Part shown: positions 17,510 through 26,893 of the stretch, one piece after another
Position numbering within the stretch: position 1 is the stretch's first letter
Layout: every line of letters begins with the position of its first letter
Assembly: GCA_027578815.1 (NCBI GenBank)
Contig: JANBTH010000132.1
Coordinates: forward strand, 1 to 32,147
Direction of reading: 5' to 3'
Source of the DNA: Coemansia sp. RSA 1804
Taxonomy: Eukaryota; Kickxellomycota; Kickxellomycetes; Kickxellales; Kickxellaceae
Length of the DNA stretch: 32,147 nt
The notes under the pieces: model-generated
What the model was told of the DNA's origin: nothing
Seen by the model: the letters and a program-made list of their open reading frames with translations, nothing else
Databases searched by the model: none
Program-made: the position numbers and the translations under genes

Positions 17510-20314
17510 TCACGCCATGTCAAGAACCTTGATGATGCCCTGGCTGTTGGCGGACAGCATGGTGTTGGACTTTTTCTTCCAACACACAGCGCTGACAAAC
17601 AGCGAGGGGTCGTCCTCGGGCTGCTCGACGCCGGTGACGGAGTTGCAGTTCCCGAAGCGATGCACCACGACGGGATGCGACAGGTTCCGGTGGTAGGCGT
17701 ACATGGTGTTGTTTTCGCTGCCGCAGGCGATCCACTCGCTGCCGCTGGTGGTCAGGCCAACAAAGTTCTTCTCGTTGGTGTGGCCGCTGAAGGTGCGCAC
17801 GCACTCCTGCGAACAAAGACTCCACAGCTTCAGCGAGCTGTCGGTGGACGCCGAGACGATCTCGTCGGGCGACAGGAACCGCGTGTACGACACGGCCTTG
17901 CTGTGGCCGCGCAGCACGCACAGCGGCTGGCTGGGCGCGCGGAGATCGAAGCAGTGCACATTGTGGTCGGCGCTGCCAAAGCTCATAATGTTGCTGTGCA
18001 CGGGACTGAATCGCACGCAGCACACGTTGGCCTTGCCTTCAATGGTCATCACCGACTGCTGTCTGTTGGTGGTCCAGATCTTGACTTTGCCGTCATCGCT
18101 GCCGCTACACAGCCGGGTCGGATCCACCTGCGAAAAGTCCACGCTCCATGCGCGCTTCTCGTGCTCGCCCAGATACATCGTCGGTATGCCGGCGCTGACG
18201 TCCCACAGCGAGATCATCCCCTCGTAGTCCGAGCACGCAAGCTGCGCCTTGATGTAGGGGTTGTAGCTGAGACAGCTGATCTTTGACCGGTTGGTGAACT
18301 CTGCCACCGGGTATTGCAGCGCCGTCGGCATCAGCGCCTGCGCGTCGTCCGTCGCTGGGCTCCCGCCACCACCACCATTGTCGTCGTCATCCCGCGCCCA
18401 CCATTCGCTACGTCTGCCTGCCGCCTGCTTGGCGCCCTGAATGCGTCTATGTCGTGCAATCTGCGTCAGATCGTTCCATATATCGGCCTGCTGCACCATA
18501 TTCGAAAAGTCGTAGATCTTGATCTTGCGCGTAACGCCGGCCACCGCAAAGATCTCGTCATCACGGTCGAACTCGATGCTTGCCACAATGGCTGTGCTCG
18601 CCGTGCTGTCGCCGTACCGCAGCGTCGCCACCGGTCTTAACCGCTCGTGTCGCGCAACCGTTGTCAGCGTCTCCAGAAACTCGCCCAACCCGGCCTCGCC
18701 GCCCGACACACCGCCACGCATCCGCGAGCTGAAGTAGAACGCCTCGAGGTCGCTGTAATGCTCGTCCACGCGCTTGTTGCGCGGCTCATCGCCCATCATC
18801 GCCGCCCCCGCCGTTGCTCCCACTGCTGATGTTGCTGATGCTGCTCCTGCCGTTGTCGCTGCATTCGGCACCTGCACACACGTAGTATCTGCGGTGCGCG
18901 GAGCAACGAGCCGCGCCTTCGCAACAAGCCCGTCCGCATACGCGTCGTCCGGCTGCAGCGCAGCCGATACGCGGCGACACCCGTCCAGCTGGGCGCTCAT
19001 GTACTCCAGATCATCGTCCACCACGAGCAGCTCCTTACGCAGCACCTCCATGGCCGCCATCTTGCGCGCCCGCGCAGTGGTCAGGAACTGCCGCATCGTG
19101 GCCACCTCGAACCGCCGCTCACTCGTACGCAGCGCCTGCTTCTTCTTCTGCAGCACCGCCAGCAGCGCATCAATCTCGTCCGCGTCAAGCGTGGCGCCGT
19201 CCTGTACGCTATCGCGCAACTGCCGCACAAGACTGGCTGGCCGCTGCATCGTGTCGGCGGTGCCACCGCTGCCGCCTTCGGCTGCCTCGGCGCTTTTTCG
19301 CAAAATAAGCCTGTTGAGCGCAAAGTTCGGGTATATCTGGTCAATGTCCAGCGGTTGGAAACACATCGGGCAGTTCTGGCGTTCGCACAGGTGCTGCGAT
19401 ATGCATCGGTAGCAGAACGAGTGCCCACACGCTGTCATGAATGCTTCGCGGATCGTGTCTAGGCAAATTGGGCAGCCGACAGCGTCCTTTGTGTTGCTGG
19501 AGTACGATGAAGACGCAATGGCTGCTGCTGTTGCTGCTGGGGTTTGTTGGGTCGCTGGCTGCTGGTCATCGGATGCCAATGCACCAGCGCTTGCAGTGCT
19601 GCTTATTCCGCTTCTGCCTGCCGCCCCATCTGCGTCCTCGGCCGTCTCATTGTTCTCATCGCTGCTCGACACCTCCGCATCAATACCCAGTGGCAACAGG
19701 AACCGCGACGTCTGGTCCAGCAAGTCCTCCTCATTACCTAATGGTGGGCCGCGACTCCGCTGTGCTGCCACGGCGGTCGGCGGCGGTCGCAGCGATGGCG
19801 ATGGCGATGGCGACTCGTTGCTGGCAACCTCCGACCGCCCGTCAGCCGACCCGCTTTCCACAGAGTCTGTGGATGTATCGTCAAACTGCATCGACTCCGT
19901 CTGCACGCCCAGCGGATGCCGTGCGGGCATCCCCACCGCGTGGTACTGCGCCGTGCGTGGGATGTTGACTATCTCGCCGCCTGCGCTGTGGTGCCGTCCC
20001 GATGACGATGAAGATGGCCGCGCGTACGGCGACGCTCTGGCCGACACCGAGTGTGCACGCCCCGTACTGCTGCTGCCGCTGCCGCTGCTTCGTATCGGGA
20101 GCGGCGATGTGCCCGTCAGGATGTCGTTCCTTGTCTCCGCAGCAGACGCCGTGTCTGCCGCCGACACTTGCTGCCATGCTGCCGCTGAGGCACTGGAGCC
20201 ATGGTCTGCTTCTACTGCCGCCGTCTGGTGTGCATGCTGCTGTGTTTGTACCAATGCTTGTGCTTCAATGCTGCACTCGTCCTCCTCTTCGTAATTCTGC
20301 TGTGAGAGTGACAT
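17510..20314 (-). CDS. COP1: COP1-type E3 ubiquitin ligase (RING, coiled coil, WD40)
   Basis: The first ATG in frame is at 20312-20314 (MSLSQQNYEEEDEC), giving 934 aa; the frame stays open upstream only from a GTG. Residues 1-275 are low-complexity. A C3HC4 RING spans C281-C318 (CPICL..ACGHSFCYRC..CPMC). A helical coiled-coil region (about 376-452, KKKQALRTSERRFEVA) follows, then a seven-blade WD40 propeller from about 578 to the end. The propeller is nearly the plant/animal COP1 sequence in several blocks: SIEFDRDDEIFAVAGVTRKI, SDYEGMISLWDV, GEHEKRAWSVDFSQ, GSADHNVHCFDLRAPSQPL, FSGHTNEKNFVGLT and MLSANSQGIIKVL. COP1 ubiquitinates transcription factors bearing VP-peptide motifs, often with DET1-DDB1-CUL4. 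An Asp/Gly-rich insert of about 60 residues (612-670) separates the first two blades. Yeast models lack COP1. Substrates here are unknown. Confidence 0.93.
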   Translation of the reverse strand: MSLSQQNYEEEDECSIEAQALVQTQQHAHQTAAVEADHGSSASAAAWQQVSAADTASAAETRNDILTGTSPLPIRSSGSGSSSTGRAHSVSARASPYARPSSSSSGRHHSAGGEIVNIPRTAQYHAVGMPARHPLGVQTESMQFDDTSTDSVESGSADGRSEVASNESPSPSPSLRPPPTAVAAQRSRGPPLGNEEDLLDQTSRFLLPLGIDAEVSSSDENNETAEDADGAAGRSGISSTASAGALASDDQQPATQQTPAATAAAIASSSYSSNTKDAVGCPICLDTIREAFMTACGHSFCYRCISQHLCERQNCPMCFQPLDIDQIYPNFALNRLILRKSAEAAEGGSGGTADTMQRPASLVRQLRDSVQDGATLDADEIDALLAVLQKKKQALRTSERRFEVATMRQFLTTARARKMAAMEVLRKELLVVDDDLEYMSAQLDGCRRVSAALQPDDAYADGLVAKARLVAPRTADTTCVQVPNAATTAGAASATSAVGATAGAAMMGDEPRNKRVDEHYSDLEAFYFSSRMRGGVSGGEAGLGEFLETLTTVARHERLRPVATLRYGDSTASTAIVASIEFDRDDEIFAVAGVTRKIKIYDFSNMVQQADIWNDLTQIARHRRIQGAKQAAGRRSEWWARDDDDNGGGGGSPATDDAQALMPTALQYPVAEFTNRSKISCLSYNPYIKAQLACSDYEGMISLWDVSAGIPTMYLGEHEKRAWSVDFSQVDPTRLCSGSDDGKVKIWTTNRQQSVMTIEGKANVCCVRFSPVHSNIMSFGSADHNVHCFDLRAPSQPLCVLRGHSKAVSYTRFLSPDEIVSASTDSSLKLWSLCSQECVRTFSGHTNEKNFVGLTTSGSEWIACGSENNTMYAYHRNLSHPVVVHRFGNCNSVTGVEQPEDDPSLFVSAVCWKKKSNTMLSANSQGIIKVLDMA

Positions 20315-21766
20315 TGTCTGAATGTGTTGTATCTGACGCTCCTTATATTTTCTGCTGGCGAATCCAGCAACAACCCGTCTCCTTGCGACCCGAGGAGAGC
20401 GAATGAGATAAAAGAGGGAAGTCGCAGTCGGCACTCCCTCTAAATAAACGGCGCTGGCAACCCAGTACTGAAGCTTGTCGAGCTTTTTTTGCTCTTTCTA
20501 CGAGTTGCGTAAGTGTTTACGGGTAAAAATAAAATTAATGAAATGCAATGGTCCGCATGAACGACGACATTTAAATATAAAATAGACAGGTTCGGGTAAG
20601 AAAGATATAATAGGACTGTATGTGGGATATGTGGTGTCTGGCATATAGAACGAGAAAGAGAGAGAAAGACAAAGAAAGTGGATGGTAGTATCTAGATATA
20701 CTGATATAACACATACAACAAGCCCAAAAGAATAATTTGTGGGAAAAAAGAAGGAAAGAAGGAAAGAAAAAACAAACGAAAAAAAGCTAACAGAGGAACC
20801 ATGAAGAAGGGCAAAACGATGATGGCAGCAGAAGGTTGGTGGGGAGAGGCGGCGGCTTTTTTCATCTTTCGCAGGAGAGCTCTCATAAATACTATGGCGG
20901 CAGCAGCTCCGGTGCTCATCGTGGATGTAAGCTTTGCCAGCCAGAGGTTTTTTCCGCCAGGTGCCGAGATTTCAGTATTCTGCAGTAGAGATTGCGACTC
21001 TGTCTGGTTTGCGTTGGCTCGCTTGTGCAAGACAAGAAATGCTAGACGGTATATGCGCTTGGGTATCTGGTGAGATCCACTTTCTCCATGCCACAAAAAC
21101 GACTCTTGAAATACAATGTGGGAGCTACGTTGTGATCCAGAGCTGAATCAACAGCTAATCTGTGGAATCATTGCAAAGCTCAGCAAAATAGAAACACAGC
21201 AACGAAATGAAGCTTCTTTTCATTTGCTGGACTTTGTAGAAAAAAAAGCAAGTCCAAGGAGTGGAAAGAGCGCAAAGAGATGGAAATGCAACCACAATGT
21301 CTGCTGTATAGAGTGACGAAACGCAAAAGGGGGACGGGCTTTTTTATTAGCAACCGAGTATTCTTTTCTCCCCTTCCTTTTTGGAATTATTTTTTATCTA
21401 ACAGAAGTATATTGGCTTATATAACAATTCTACCATTTTCCCTTTATTTCGTGGAAGCAGAAGCGACGACTTTTGACGGCTTACTCGGAAAGTAACGAAG
21501 CGAAGCAAGGCGGTTTATACTTCAGGTAGGTCATTTCTTCTGCTTAGCCTGTCTACCCTTCTAGGATACATATTATCGGTGCTGGGAGTGAGAAACACAA
21601 AGAGCTTGGCAAAGCCGGGCGGGCCTTGCAAAGGGCTAGCTATATTTCAAATGTACTGACGCTATACGACTGTCTGCTTGGGTTTGCTTCAAGTAGTCCG
21701 AAGGGATACAACGAATAAAGAAAACCACTCACCCGCTCCTTGAGAGAGAGAAGAATTGGACACGAA
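20315..21766. other. Divergent spacer between COP1 and the Gis2-like gene
   Basis: About 1.45 kb with the two promoters. Upstream of COP1 (20315-20470) the sequence is moderately GC-rich and the COP1 frame stays open to a GTG. An A/G-rich stretch with GGAAAGAA repeats lies at 20740-20790. A small GC-rich island (20810-20945) holds competing short ORFs on both strands. 21330-21460 is T-rich, as in the leader of a plus-strand gene. Confidence 0.55.
20692..20919 (-). CDS. Possible small membrane protein (weak)
   Basis: From ATG 20917-20919 a 75-aa frame reads MSTGAAAAIVFMRALLRKMK, then a hydrophobic C-terminal half rich in Phe, Leu and Pro with likely two membrane segments. The first third coincides with a local GC-rich island like that of real genes here; the second half is coded by a T-rich tract (minus strand) that would look hydrophobic by chance. 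I recognise no family. An opposite-strand frame (20801-21073) covers the same island. It could also be a leader region of COP1, which lies 378 bases downstream on the same strand. Confidence 0.2.
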   Translation of the reverse strand: MSTGAAAAIVFMRALLRKMKKAAASPHQPSAAIIVLPFFMVPLLAFFRLFFLSFFPSFFPQIILLGLLYVLYQYI

Positions 21767-22480
21767 ATGCTGTGCACGAAATGCGGAAGACCGGGCCACA
21801 TGGCTGCCGTTTGCAGATCGTCGGCGAGCAGGTGCTACAACTGCAGCGAGACAGACCATTTGATCAAGGACTGTCCGCACCCGCTGGGGCCCCAGCTGCG
21901 CGAGTGCTTTGTGTGTCGGAAACCCGGCCACCTGAAGGCCGACTGTCCCAACCTCGGAGAGTCCGGCGGCGACGCGGAATACGGTGTGTTTGGCCGGGGC
22001 ACGGCGCGGTTTGGACGCGGCGGCTTCAATAGCAGCAGAGGGGCGTTCCGTGGTCGGCGTGGCGGCTTCCGCGGCGGACGCAGAGGCTTCGGCAGCGCCC
22101 GCGAGGACTTTGCCGGCGGCAGCAGCACTGGCGAGCGCAGTGGTTTTGGTGGCGGCGACAGGGCGACTACCATCTGCCACAACTGCGGTCTGCCAAACCA
22201 TATTGCCAAGGGCTGCACCAAGCCCCCGGTCAAGTGCTACGTGTGCAACCGTGTGGGCCACATGGCGAGATTCTGCTTCCACCGCAACGATGACCAGAGC
22301 TCGAGAGGCCCCGATACTCGCGAGTGCTACGCCTGCGGGAAGGTTGGCCACATTGCCGCCGCCTGTCCGAATTCCAACCCCGGTGCCAGAGTTGACAACG
22401 CCAGCGATAACGCCAATGACAATATCAGCGACAACGCCAGCGACAACAACGACTTTAGCGATGTTAGCAACACCAACTAG
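21767..22480 (+). CDS. CCHC zinc-knuckle RNA-binding protein, Gis2/CNBP type, with RGG box
   Basis: 237 aa from ATG 21767 (MLCTKCGRPGHMAAVC); an upstream TTG-started extension is not used. Six C-x2-C-x4-H-x4-C knuckles: 3-16, 23-36, 47-60, 137-150, 157-170 and 187-200, every ligand intact. Between knuckles 3 and 4 lies an Arg/Gly-rich segment (about 77-130: GRGTARFGRGGFNSSRG and RGRRGGFRGGRRGF), a likely arginine-methylation and RNA-binding RGG box. The tail 209-237 is made of Asp/Asn/Ser repeats (NASDNANDNISDNAS). Family members (yeast Gis2, 153 aa with 7 knuckles; animal CNBP with 7 knuckles and an RGG box after the first) bind G-rich mRNA, associate with ribosomes and stress granules, and promote translation. 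The long RGG in mid-protein and the acidic tail differ from both. Divergent from COP1. Confidence 0.85.
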   Translation: MLCTKCGRPGHMAAVCRSSASRCYNCSETDHLIKDCPHPLGPQLRECFVCRKPGHLKADCPNLGESGGDAEYGVFGRGTARFGRGGFNSSRGAFRGRRGGFRGGRRGFGSAREDFAGGSSTGERSGFGGGDRATTICHNCGLPNHIAKGCTKPPVKCYVCNRVGHMARFCFHRNDDQSSRGPDTRECYACGKVGHIAAACPNSNPGARVDNASDNANDNISDNASDNNDFSDVSNTN

Positions 22481-24946
22481 CTGATCCGTGCTGTGTGCCT
22501 GCGTGGAACACTGTCCATCCCAGTCTCCATGGCATACCTCTGCTTGCTTGGTTATAGGAGCAGACAACTACTTGTCTCATTTTCTCATTTTTGCATGTTT
22601 AGCACCAACAAACTAGCTTTTTCATTATGCATGGATGTATAAAAATAAGGAAAAAGATTTATACAAAATTATTATTATTTCTTCAAAAGGAAAAAAAACA
22701 CCTCGGATGGACATTGCCAAACATGCCTCCTTCGTTGCTCAGCGAACAAATACAATTACATACTCTTGCTTCTCTCTGGTTGCTGCGTGCATTGCGGCCG
22801 AAATACACTGCCCTCTTCCATTGTTGGTGCTCTGTGTTGCTAGCGGTGGTAGTTGAAGTACTAGCAAAAGAATTCACTTGTCCGATATGTATAGAGTGCA
22901 AATGTTTTATTAAGATAATTACAAAAGATCAGCGGCTGGGAAACAAATACCACAGCACAATCATCCCTCGACGTACTATTCTGCCAATTCATCTGTCTCT
23001 TTCTCACCATTCTCTTTGCTCATTATCCTTGCACATACACACACATACACTTTTCTTCTCCATTTCGGTTGTTATTTTACATTGCCAGCAAGGCGTTCTA
23101 CTTTTTTCTTTTGCCAATTTCAATATTTCTTACTTTGCATGCATATCCCTTATTTCTCTAAAGCATGAATACCCTGACAATGCCTTGTTTTGTGTCAATT
23201 GCTAACGCAAAAAGCCAGAGTCACGGGGCCCTAACGTTGTGTTTGCAAAATTTTATTATTATTTCCATTATCATTGTATTAATTATTTCCTGCTCTAATT
23301 TCTATTACTCGCCTCGATCGAATTGAAAATGGCAAGTTTGTGCAAATATACGAGTAATAAAAAAATAGGGATGGCTTATTGTTTCAAATACTGTGTTTTT
23401 CTCCTTGCCAAACCAAACAAATAATGCGAATTATGCTTGCTTGTCGATGATCCTCGTCTGCATTCAATTGAAAAGTTCATTTGTCATTTATTGAAGGCTG
23501 TGGAAAATGAACAAACATCCACTATCCGTCGCTGCGTGTTCTTTTTTTACATGTTTATGAGAAGCATGGGTATCTTGAGTTGCATTCAGAGTATTCAACA
23601 TGTTTTTTCTTTTTTCTCGCTTGTTCATTATTCTCTCTCCCTCTCCCCTCCAAATGATAAAGAACTTTAGCTAGTTGTTTTTTCAATGTTTGCATGCATC
23701 GTTCATTCAGTTTGTTTGCCAGATCCTTTTTCCCCTTATTTTCCTGTCTTCTTTTTTAGGTTGGTTTGTCTTGATGTGTTCTCAATGTCCACTTCTTTTT
23801 TTTTTAAAAGAAACTCCCTTTTTCCCATTCCAAAATTCCTTTTCATTATTCTTTTTTGTTCCTTGCATTTGCGCACTATTGTATTTTAGTTATAAAAATC
23901 AACAATCTCTTATTTCAAATGCAATTCATATTTTTTGGTTTTGTTGTGACCAAGATCTATTATTACCCATTTATTCTCTTTATTTTATCTATTCATGTCA
24001 AAAAGTCAGGAAACATGTATTAATTATTTCTTGTTCTTTTATTCTTGCCACTATCAATGTGCCTCCAAAAAAATAAATAAAGAATAAAAATAAACATTTG
24101 GATCCCTGTTCTGTTTGTCTAAATTTTCTTTTTCCCCTCGTCCTCGCTCGCTCTTGTGTTCCTTTTTTTCACTTGGTACTGATGGTATTATTGCCATTGT
24201 ACCCATTGTGCTGTGTACCCACCAGTGCGGCGGATGTCACATTTGCTTTAATATATGCATCTATTCGTTTCGTCTTCGGCTCTGCCAGGTTCTTCGTTTC
24301 CTTCTGTATATGCCGAATTATGTGATGCGCTTTTGTTGAACATCTCCTCCAACTTTTGTCATTGGGAGTGTTTTTATGTATTTTCCTTACTACTGCTAAG
24401 GGTCATGTATCTGCTTGGCAACAATAGCACTTGCTGCAAAAGCTTTATTATTATTATAATTGTTGCTGTTATTGTCTTGCCTTTGTCTTTTGCACTTTTG
24501 TATCATTCTTAACCAAAGTGTTCTTTCAGTGTTCCGTATTTGTCTTTTTTGATTTGTTTTATCATGCACATGTGCCTGTGCATGTGCATTTTACATCTGT
24601 TGCACCTAATGTTTTCCCATCTTCATCTGCTCATTTTTACATATTTAACGACATAATATGTCTATATATGTTTTTTAAAAATAATATTTGAATAATTAAT
24701 GAAATAATAGAATGAATACACTGCTCACATCGACATGTGCCGCTCTGAATATTAAATAACTTGCGAATAGATTGAATAGAATATTTTAAATTTCACTGAT
24801 AATGCTATCATGCCATACTCAAACAATATAGAAAACAAAGAAACATTACCAAATTTAATAAACAGAATTGTGAAAAGTAAATGAGAACAGAAAGAAAACA
24901 AGAACATAAAAATGGTACACTCTCTAAAGTAAATTTTTTGGACAGA
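22481..24946. other. T-rich spacer between the convergent Gis2-like and Myb genes
   Basis: About 2.5 kb. Bases 22560-24660 are strongly T- and C/T-rich on plus, then the bias flips to A-rich for the last 250 bases before the Myb stop. T-rich DNA has few stop codons in the plus frames, which explains ORFs such as 22627-23205 and 23675-24076 that encode only hydrophobic, motif-free sequence. A small GC-richer patch (22705-22860) includes a 49-codon frame from the ATG at 22708 with no recognisable motif. Contains an inverted repeat at 24564-24589. No RNA gene recognised. Confidence 0.6.
24564..24589. repeat. Perfect 9-bp inverted repeat with nested palindrome
   Basis: ATGCACATG (24564-24572) and CATGTGCAT (24581-24589) are exact reverse complements around TGCCTGTG. 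GCACATGTGC (24566-24575) is itself a palindrome. Could be a binding site or hairpin; function unknown. Confidence 0.7.
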
Positions 24947-26893
24947 TTACACATTTGTTGCTGCTGCTACAGCAGAAGTAGTAGCTGCAGATGTGCCGGT
25001 AGTGCTGGTGGTATTGCGCTCTCTTTCCACCTGCGCTCTAATGTTGCAGAGCCAGCGCTGTCTGCACTGAAGATTAGATCTGCCAGGCACCTGCTGCGCA
25101 ACCTTAACCCACTGTCTGTCCTCGCCATACTGTCTGACAGCCTGCTTAAGAAGCTCGTCTTCCTCAGAGGTCCACCGCGAGGAAGGCCCACGCGGCCGTT
25201 TGGTATCAAGGAATGCATAGTTGAACTTGGGCTTGCTCACGTTCCTTGCCCCAGACATGGGCTCAGGGTTGTGGATATGGTGCTGCTGGAGCTGGAGCTG
25301 CGGAGGTGGCTGGGCAAGATGACCATGCATGGACGCTGGCACCATATGCTGCTGGATTGGCAGGCCGTGCTGCATGTGCATTGGCGGCGGCGGAGGGTGA
25401 GAGAACGCCTGTGCTGGCCCTGAGTGCTGCGGTGGTGCCTGGTGCGAAAAATAGCCCTGTGCTTGCATGTAGAGGTTGCGAGGTGAGGTTGGCGCACCGT
25501 GGTGAAGTACCGGCGACTGATGGAATGAAAATCCAGGGCGTCCAGACTCTTGCGGAGACAAGTGTCTCTGCTGCTGCGGTTGCTGCTGCGGTTGCTGCTG
25601 CGGTTGCTGCTGCTGCTGCTGCTGCGGCCGTTGCTGAATATACACAGGCTGCGTCGGGTGCATCGAGGGGGTTGCTGGCGTTGCCGGGTAAGGGCGACGG
25701 CGAGAAATGTCGGAGCACACAACACTGTTGCCAGTAGGAGGCAAGGGAGTTGTGTCAGCGCTGGGAATCTGCGAAATGCACACCTTTGAGTTGCAAGAAG
25801 AAGAGCGGTGCATCTTGTCCGCCGGTGTTATACCATTGGGCGAGCTGTGGTTTGATGCCGGCGGCGACAGGTTCTGGCAGATCCCAGGCTGCGAGCGCGT
25901 TGTGGAGAGCGGCGGCGGAAACGGCTGTGAGTGCGAAGCAGTGTGTGCCAACAAGCCTGAGCCGCAGCCTTCTTTTGCTGCTGTTGCTCCACCACCAAGT
26001 TTATATGCCTTGAGTGAAGATGTGCCCACCGAGCCCATTGTAAAAGACAACGAGTCTGTTGGCAGCGACATCGATTGGGCGCCAAAGCTAGGCGACGGCA
26101 GTGAAGCAGACATATCTTGGGCCTTGGGCTCCGTATCGCGCGCACCCTCCAGCTGCGAAATCGGGGGAAGTCTGGGCAGTCGGTGAGACTCGCACCAGCT
26201 TTCCCTTTCGCTTGCCACCGGTGACAGCCGCCTCGGGCAGTCGCCAATCCTGTCGGAGAGCGTGGATGCGTTCAGAAGAAGATCAATGCCCATTCGATGC
26301 GTTGCGGAAGTGTCAGAGTCGTGCCTGACACGCTTCCGCGCATGGGAATCAGACTTAGAAATGCCTTGCAGCGCTGCTAGGGTTTGGTGTGCCTGCACAG
26401 GCGTCCGGCGAAAGGCTGCAGAGGTGCTTAGCGAGGAAGCAGATGCATAGGACGACGATGAGGAAAAGGTGGGTGATGTCGGCGAGCAGAGGCGAAGACC
26501 TGGCGGGGCATCAGTGGCCGAGGAGGATGTGGGCGTCGGCGACCGTGTGGGCTTGCGGTTGTAGACTAGATACGATACCACTTGACGCAGCTCAGCCACA
26601 TCCATCGCGTTAATTTCCGCCTGATTTGGCAAGGGACCTTCACCATTGTAGCGAGCGCCGCTGTAGCCGGCGCTAATCCGCTTTCTTGTTTCATTTCCTG
26701 CACCACCAGCATGGAGGTACATGTCAGCATTCCTTGGTCCATTGTGCGCATATAGGTGAGAGTGTTCGTTGTTGCCGACTGGACCTGTGCATCCTGCGCT
26801 ATTATGTCTGTTGTAGGCGTGGTCATTGCTGGAAGAAGGAGAATGGGGAGGTAGGGAGACCTGCGAGACTGGTGCGTGGTGGTGGGTTGCCAT
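24947..26893 (-). CDS. Single Myb/SANT-repeat protein with polyglutamine tract, probable transcription regulator
   Basis: First ATG at 26891-26893 (MATHHHAPVSQVS), 648 aa; the frame is open upstream but without an ATG. The only recognisable fold is a C-terminal Myb repeat at 572-618: SRWTSEEDELLKQAVRQYGE, then DRQWVKVAQQVPGRSNLQCR and QRWLCNI. It has the three spaced Trp and the helix-turn-helix recognition segment RSNLQCRQRW, as in R2R3-type DNA binders. A short helix DVAELRQVVSYLVYNRK (97-113) may mediate contacts. Most of the rest is Ser/Pro/His-rich and disordered, with a Gln/Pro tract near 430-460 (PQQQQQQQPQQQ) and HPPPPPMHMQ runs typical of activation domains. A basic KRPRG precedes the Myb repeat and could serve in nuclear import. 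Targets unknown. Family (Myb-like DNA-binding) is sure; orthology to a named factor is not. Confidence 0.82.
   Translation of the reverse strand: MATHHHAPVSQVSLPPHSPSSSNDHAYNRHNSAGCTGPVGNNEHSHLYAHNGPRNADMYLHAGGAGNETRKRISAGYSGARYNGEGPLPNQAEINAMDVAELRQVVSYLVYNRKPTRSPTPTSSSATDAPPGLRLCSPTSPTFSSSSSYASASSLSTSAAFRRTPVQAHQTLAALQGISKSDSHARKRVRHDSDTSATHRMGIDLLLNASTLSDRIGDCPRRLSPVASERESWCESHRLPRLPPISQLEGARDTEPKAQDMSASLPSPSFGAQSMSLPTDSLSFTMGSVGTSSLKAYKLGGGATAAKEGCGSGLLAHTASHSQPFPPPLSTTRSQPGICQNLSPPASNHSSPNGITPADKMHRSSSCNSKVCISQIPSADTTPLPPTGNSVVCSDISRRRPYPATPATPSMHPTQPVYIQQRPQQQQQQQPQQQPQQQPQQQRHLSPQESGRPGFSFHQSPVLHHGAPTSPRNLYMQAQGYFSHQAPPQHSGPAQAFSHPPPPPMHMQHGLPIQQHMVPASMHGHLAQPPPQLQLQQHHIHNPEPMSGARNVSKPKFNYAFLDTKRPRGPSSRWTSEEDELLKQAVRQYGEDRQWVKVAQQVPGRSNLQCRQRWLCNIRAQVERERNTTSTTGTSAATTSAVAAATNV
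25568..25634 (-). repeat. CAG/CTG run encoding Gln-rich tract in the Myb protein
   Basis: GCTGCTGCGGTT units on plus (CAG/CAA plus CCG codons on minus) encode blocks of Gln separated by single Pro, ending in a pure seven-Gln block. Likely length-variable between isolates. Confidence 0.8.

Noticed and set aside
19437..20294. 285-codon plus-strand ORF opposite COP1 N-terminus
   Set aside because: Mirror of Ser/Ala-rich GC-rich codons on the minus strand; sense strand carries the RING gene.
21689..22567. 292-codon minus-strand ORF across the whole Gis2-like gene
   Set aside because: Ala/Val-rich composition is the expected complement of the Arg/Gly/Cys codons in the zinc-knuckle gene, which has six intact motifs.
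22627..23205. 192-codon ATG ORF in the T-rich spacer, with a CPICIEC segment that hints at a zinc site
   Set aside because: T-rich sequence makes long stop-free hydrophobic frames; a single CxxC without partners is not a domain, and there is no recognisable family.
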